Below, piece by piece: positions 61,022 to 64,000 of a stretch of 64,000 nucleotides of DNA (positions within the stretch are counted from its first letter, which is position 1; every line of letters starts with the position of its first letter). The DNA is from Thamnidium elegans (Eukaryota > Mucoromycota > Mucoromycetes > Mucorales > Mucoraceae), in the NCBI GenBank assembly GCA_025201345.1, contig JAIXMG010000011.1, forward strand, positions 248,001 through 312,000, given 5' to 3'. Position numbers and translations under genes: made by a program. The notes below the pieces were generated by a model. That model saw nothing but the letters and a program-made list of their open reading frames with translations, searched no databases and was not told where the DNA came from.

Positions 61022-62324
61022 TTATATAATTTCTGGGTGAATCCAACCGTTAGTTTTTGTTACCCAGTCCGATTCAATCTCATATTTGTTGAGACAATCA
61101 AGGAGCTCCTTCATGTAATAACCCAAGTTATCTACTACTATAATATAATAAGTTAAACATGTACATATAATAAATAAAGGTATTTTACCTTGTCCTACGG
61201 GAATAAAATTAATTCGAATCTTTGGTTCAACAGGATTTGTAATTTTTGTCATATGGCATATAAATGAAAGCGTTGCTTCATTCTTCTTCATGATACCACT
61301 CCAAACGATTTTCCCATGAGGATACATTCTTCCACTTAGTTTACCATGGTAACACTGCACATAAGGAAAAAAAAATTAGTAACAGATAAAGAAATATATA
61401 ATTTATTTTATTTTTTTACCTCTTCAAGTACTTGATGTAATTTACCAGCTGTTTCACACTCATGTTTAGAAAAGCATTCAATTGCAAACTCCTAAAGAGT
61501 AATTAAAAGGTTAATATAATTATAATATGTGTGTATATATATATATATACCTTTTCAGGATCATTTCTTTTAGTAAAATAGTTGAAAGTTTTATCCAACC
61601 AATTTAATTCAACCGACATATCTTTTGAACACAGCCACCATGCACTCCTTCTTGACTCATGCATTGAAATACAAGTACTCTCTACCGGTTTTGTCATGAC
61701 AAATAAATCTGCCGCATCCGCTTTAGATCCTCGAGTCTCTTCGGTCTGGGCCAATAAGCCATCATCATGGATCCAATGACGAGCAATAGCTGTAGACAAT
61801 AAACTACGGCCACTAGAAGGTCTATTTTGCTGTAATTGTTGAACCATTGAATAAGAATCTACATTATGATCAATAAAACGGTCCCACAAAACTTTCTTTT
61901 TTAAGTCCATGGAAGGTGCATCAATTAATTGTTGAAAGGTAGTAGTACTTTTTGGTGTAGGTGGTAATTCAAGTGTTCTGCAGCATGACATGGTATCAAC
62001 TGAAGATTCATATGGTGTAGAAAGGTTATAAGATTCCACATCATCACTTCCGTTACGAATATAACGAAGAGGTGGGGTCATCAGTACATCATCTGCTATG
62101 ACGGAAGATCTCCGCAGAGGTAAACTAACTGAACCTATTAAAATAAAGTATAAATAAATAAAACCAGAAAAAAAATAGTACAACTTACTATTATTTTCAG
62201 AAGTTACTTGTTGTTGTTGTTGTTGTACTTCAAGTCTCCAAGATCTTTCTTGTAATAGTTTGCATGTCAACTTCTGTACATTACATCTAAGTATAAACAA
62301 ACATTATGAGTTAATTATTACTTT

Positions 62325-62361
<37 letters not shown>

Positions 62362-63842
62362 CCTTGAGTTGTTAAAGAATTAATAATTTCTTCATCTGAT
62401 TTTTCTCTCCAAAGTACTTTAAGTGTTTCCCAAATTCTACCGTCCAAATCAGTAGAACTTGTTATTAATGGATTTTGTAACTGAGGATCACTAACGGGAT
62501 CAAACTCTAATGAAGGTTGCTGTAAAAATCTTAATTCAGTACCCAAAAAAGATTTATTTGTTAACCAAGGATGATTTAATATTTCTGCCATCTAAAAAAG
62601 GGAAAAACAAAAAAATATGAGTATATAAAATAAATTCAAATAAGATTTTGATTATGTACCGTCATTCTTTTAGCTGGATCAACAACAAGCATACGCTTAA
62701 TCAAGTCTCTCGCATCAGTTGAAAGGTAATCAGGTAAACTGCGGTATCTACCAGTTTTAATCTTTGCCAATAGTCTTCCCATGTGTTCATCATCAAAAGG
62801 TAAATGACCCGTCATCATAGCATATAAAATAGCACCACAGGACCATACATCAGTTGCAGTACCATCGTATCTTTTACCCTAATTATAATAGGAAATATGT
62901 CAATATTATAAATAGGAATGTTATAGTGTGTAATATTTATATTTATTACAATGTTGATATATCTATAACTTACTCTTACAATTTCAGGACTTGCATAATG
63001 CGGAGAACTACAAGTGTGTGAGATTTTTATAATACAAAATAATAATATAAAAAAAATAAAAAATAAAACTTACCCACAGCTTGTTCTTAGTAATGCATTT
63101 AATGGTTGCATAGCTGCCATACCAAAATCTGCAATTTTAAGATTTTTCTTTTCCTTGTCCAGCAAGATATTTTCAGGTTTAAGATCACGGTGACTAATTT
63201 GATGAGCGTGACACCAGGTAAGAGCAGTAATTAATTGAATAAATAAGTGTCTTGCTTCAGATTCATGTAATCTACCACGTTCTGCTAAAACGTGAAATAA
63301 TTCTCCTCCTTCAAGGTATTCCATTACAAAATAAACATACTGCGTATCTTGTAATACTTGACGTAAATCAATTAAATGTGGATGATGTAATAACTGTAAT
63401 ACTGCTAATTCTCTTTGTACTGATTTAGCTGTAGAAGAAGAAGCAGTTAATTGACTTCTAGAAATCATTTTGATTGCAACCTTTTCGCCCGTTTGTTTAT
63501 GAATACCGAGCTTGACACGACCTAATAAATATGTGGTTAATATTTAGACTTTATATACAAAATAAAAAGGGGGGGTGGATAGCCAATAATAATAAAAAAG
63601 GGGTTAAAAAAAAAGGGGGGAACAAAATAGGAAAAATCATGAAAAAAGGAAAAAGAAAAGGGATATCTTTTATTACTAAACTTACCCGAAGCACCACGGC
63701 CAATCGTTCTACACAAGATATAATCTCCAATTTCCTTCTTTTTTTTTAATACGGTAGGTAAAGTAAGTGATCGTTTATTTGTGTGCTTATTTGATTGAAT
63801 CGTTTCGTGATGGTGACGTGCTAAATAAGTCATGAATGCCAT
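61022..63842 (-). CDS. Nim1/Gin4/Hsl1-type Ser/Thr protein kinase
   Basis: About ten exons. It starts MAFMTYLARHHHE (ATG 63842). The kinase has IGDYILCRTIGRGASG (P-loop), VAIKMISRSQ (catalytic Lys), YFVMEYLEGGELFHVLAERG, HRDLKPENILLD, IADFGMAA, then CGSPHYASPEIVRGKRYDG and DVWSCGAILYAMMTGHLPFD. CGSPHYASPEIV is diagnostic of the Hsl1/Gin4/Nim1 clade within the AMPK-related kinases. A UBA-like helix (VLWREKSDEEIINSLTTQG) follows. The tail is serine-rich with a polyglutamine run, and the end (GKIVWSGIMKKNEATLSF ... YYMKELLDCLNKYE) could be a KA1 membrane-binding domain. Family members control Wee1/Swe1 and septins at the bud neck or cortex. Two introns begin with simple repeats, (ATT)n and (AT)n. 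Confidence 0.88.
62326..62360. repeat. (TAA)12 microsatellite at a kinase-gene 5' splice site
   Basis: On the coding strand the exon ends CTCAAGG and the intron starts GTATTATTATT..., so the trinucleotide array begins inside the donor site. Confidence 0.85.
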
Positions 63843-64000
63843 AATTATGGTTATATAATACTGAAAAAAAAAAGTGCCGGCACAAAAAAAAAAAAGTGAA
63901 AAGAAAAGAGAGAGAGAGAGAGAGAGAGAGAAAGAAGAAGGAAAAAAAGAAAAAGAAAATACAAATATATATATATACATATATATATATATACATATGC
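63843..64000. promoter_or_regulatory. Kinase-gene upstream region with (GA)12 run
   Basis: The last 158 bp hold a GA microsatellite (about 63908-63931) and TATATA repeats at the window edge. No further gene begins here that can be supported. Confidence 0.5.

Overview
The window is nuclear DNA of an early-diverging filamentous fungus, most likely a Mucoromycota species (Mucorales-like). The evidence is a strongly AT-rich background, very long A/T homopolymers, many short (50-90 nt) GT-AG introns, Mucorales-style LINE debris, a delta-12 desaturase of the type these fungi carry, and retention of genes lost in yeasts (an SMCR8-like DENN protein, an RFWD3-like RING protein, a DUF4211 protein). No rRNA, tRNA, CRISPR or bacterial operon is present. 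Exon boundaries were read by hand from splice sites, so outer gene limits are more certain than each internal junction.

Layout. 0-5.7 kb: a LINE fragment with a 3' dispersed repeat, a RING/coiled-coil gene, proteasome subunit SEM1, a small phosphosite-rich protein and the nucleolar GTPase GNL3L/Grn1. 5.8-13.2 kb: a mobile-element graveyard (decayed F-box/LRR-like gene, unassigned relics, tyrosine-recombinase relic, LINE 3' end, minisatellite, and a relic with the zinc-ribbon and RuvC-III layout of TnpB/Fanzor nucleases), interrupted by one intact gene for a small secreted cysteine-containing protein. 13.4-21.1 kb: TACO1/YebC, the unfolded-protein sensor IRE1, and cyclophilin PPIL1. 21.1-25.6 kb: a second decayed zone with a zinc-finger relic and an unidentified spliced ORF. 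25.7-34.8 kb: a PLDc_N membrane protein, an acidic small protein, a seven-TM receptor, the DEAD-box helicase DBP2/DDX5 with a long late intron, and a HIBCH/mS47-like hydrolase. 36-48 kb: a dense cluster with a giant SEL1-repeat protein, a DUF4211 protein with a PIP box, an oxysterol-binding protein, NOP13, and ZNF830. 49.7-57.7 kb: delta-12 desaturase, ATP23, YOP1, a decayed spliced ORF, and an SMCR8-like protein. 57.7-61 kb is a gene-poor gap. 61-63.8 kb holds a Nim1/Gin4-type kinase.

Functional themes: ribosome and nucleolus (GNL3L, NOP13), RNA processing (PPIL1, DBP2, ZNF830), ER homeostasis and lipids (IRE1, YOP1, desaturase, OSH protein), mitochondria (TACO1, ATP23, HIBCH-like) and proteolysis (SEM1, RING protein). 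The neighbours are ordinary eukaryotic housekeeping genes rather than a co-regulated cluster. The most unusual items are the TnpB/Fanzor-like relic, simple repeats that start exactly at 5' splice sites in several genes, the PIP box on the DUF4211 protein, and the RFWD3-like protein that ends before any WD40 domain.
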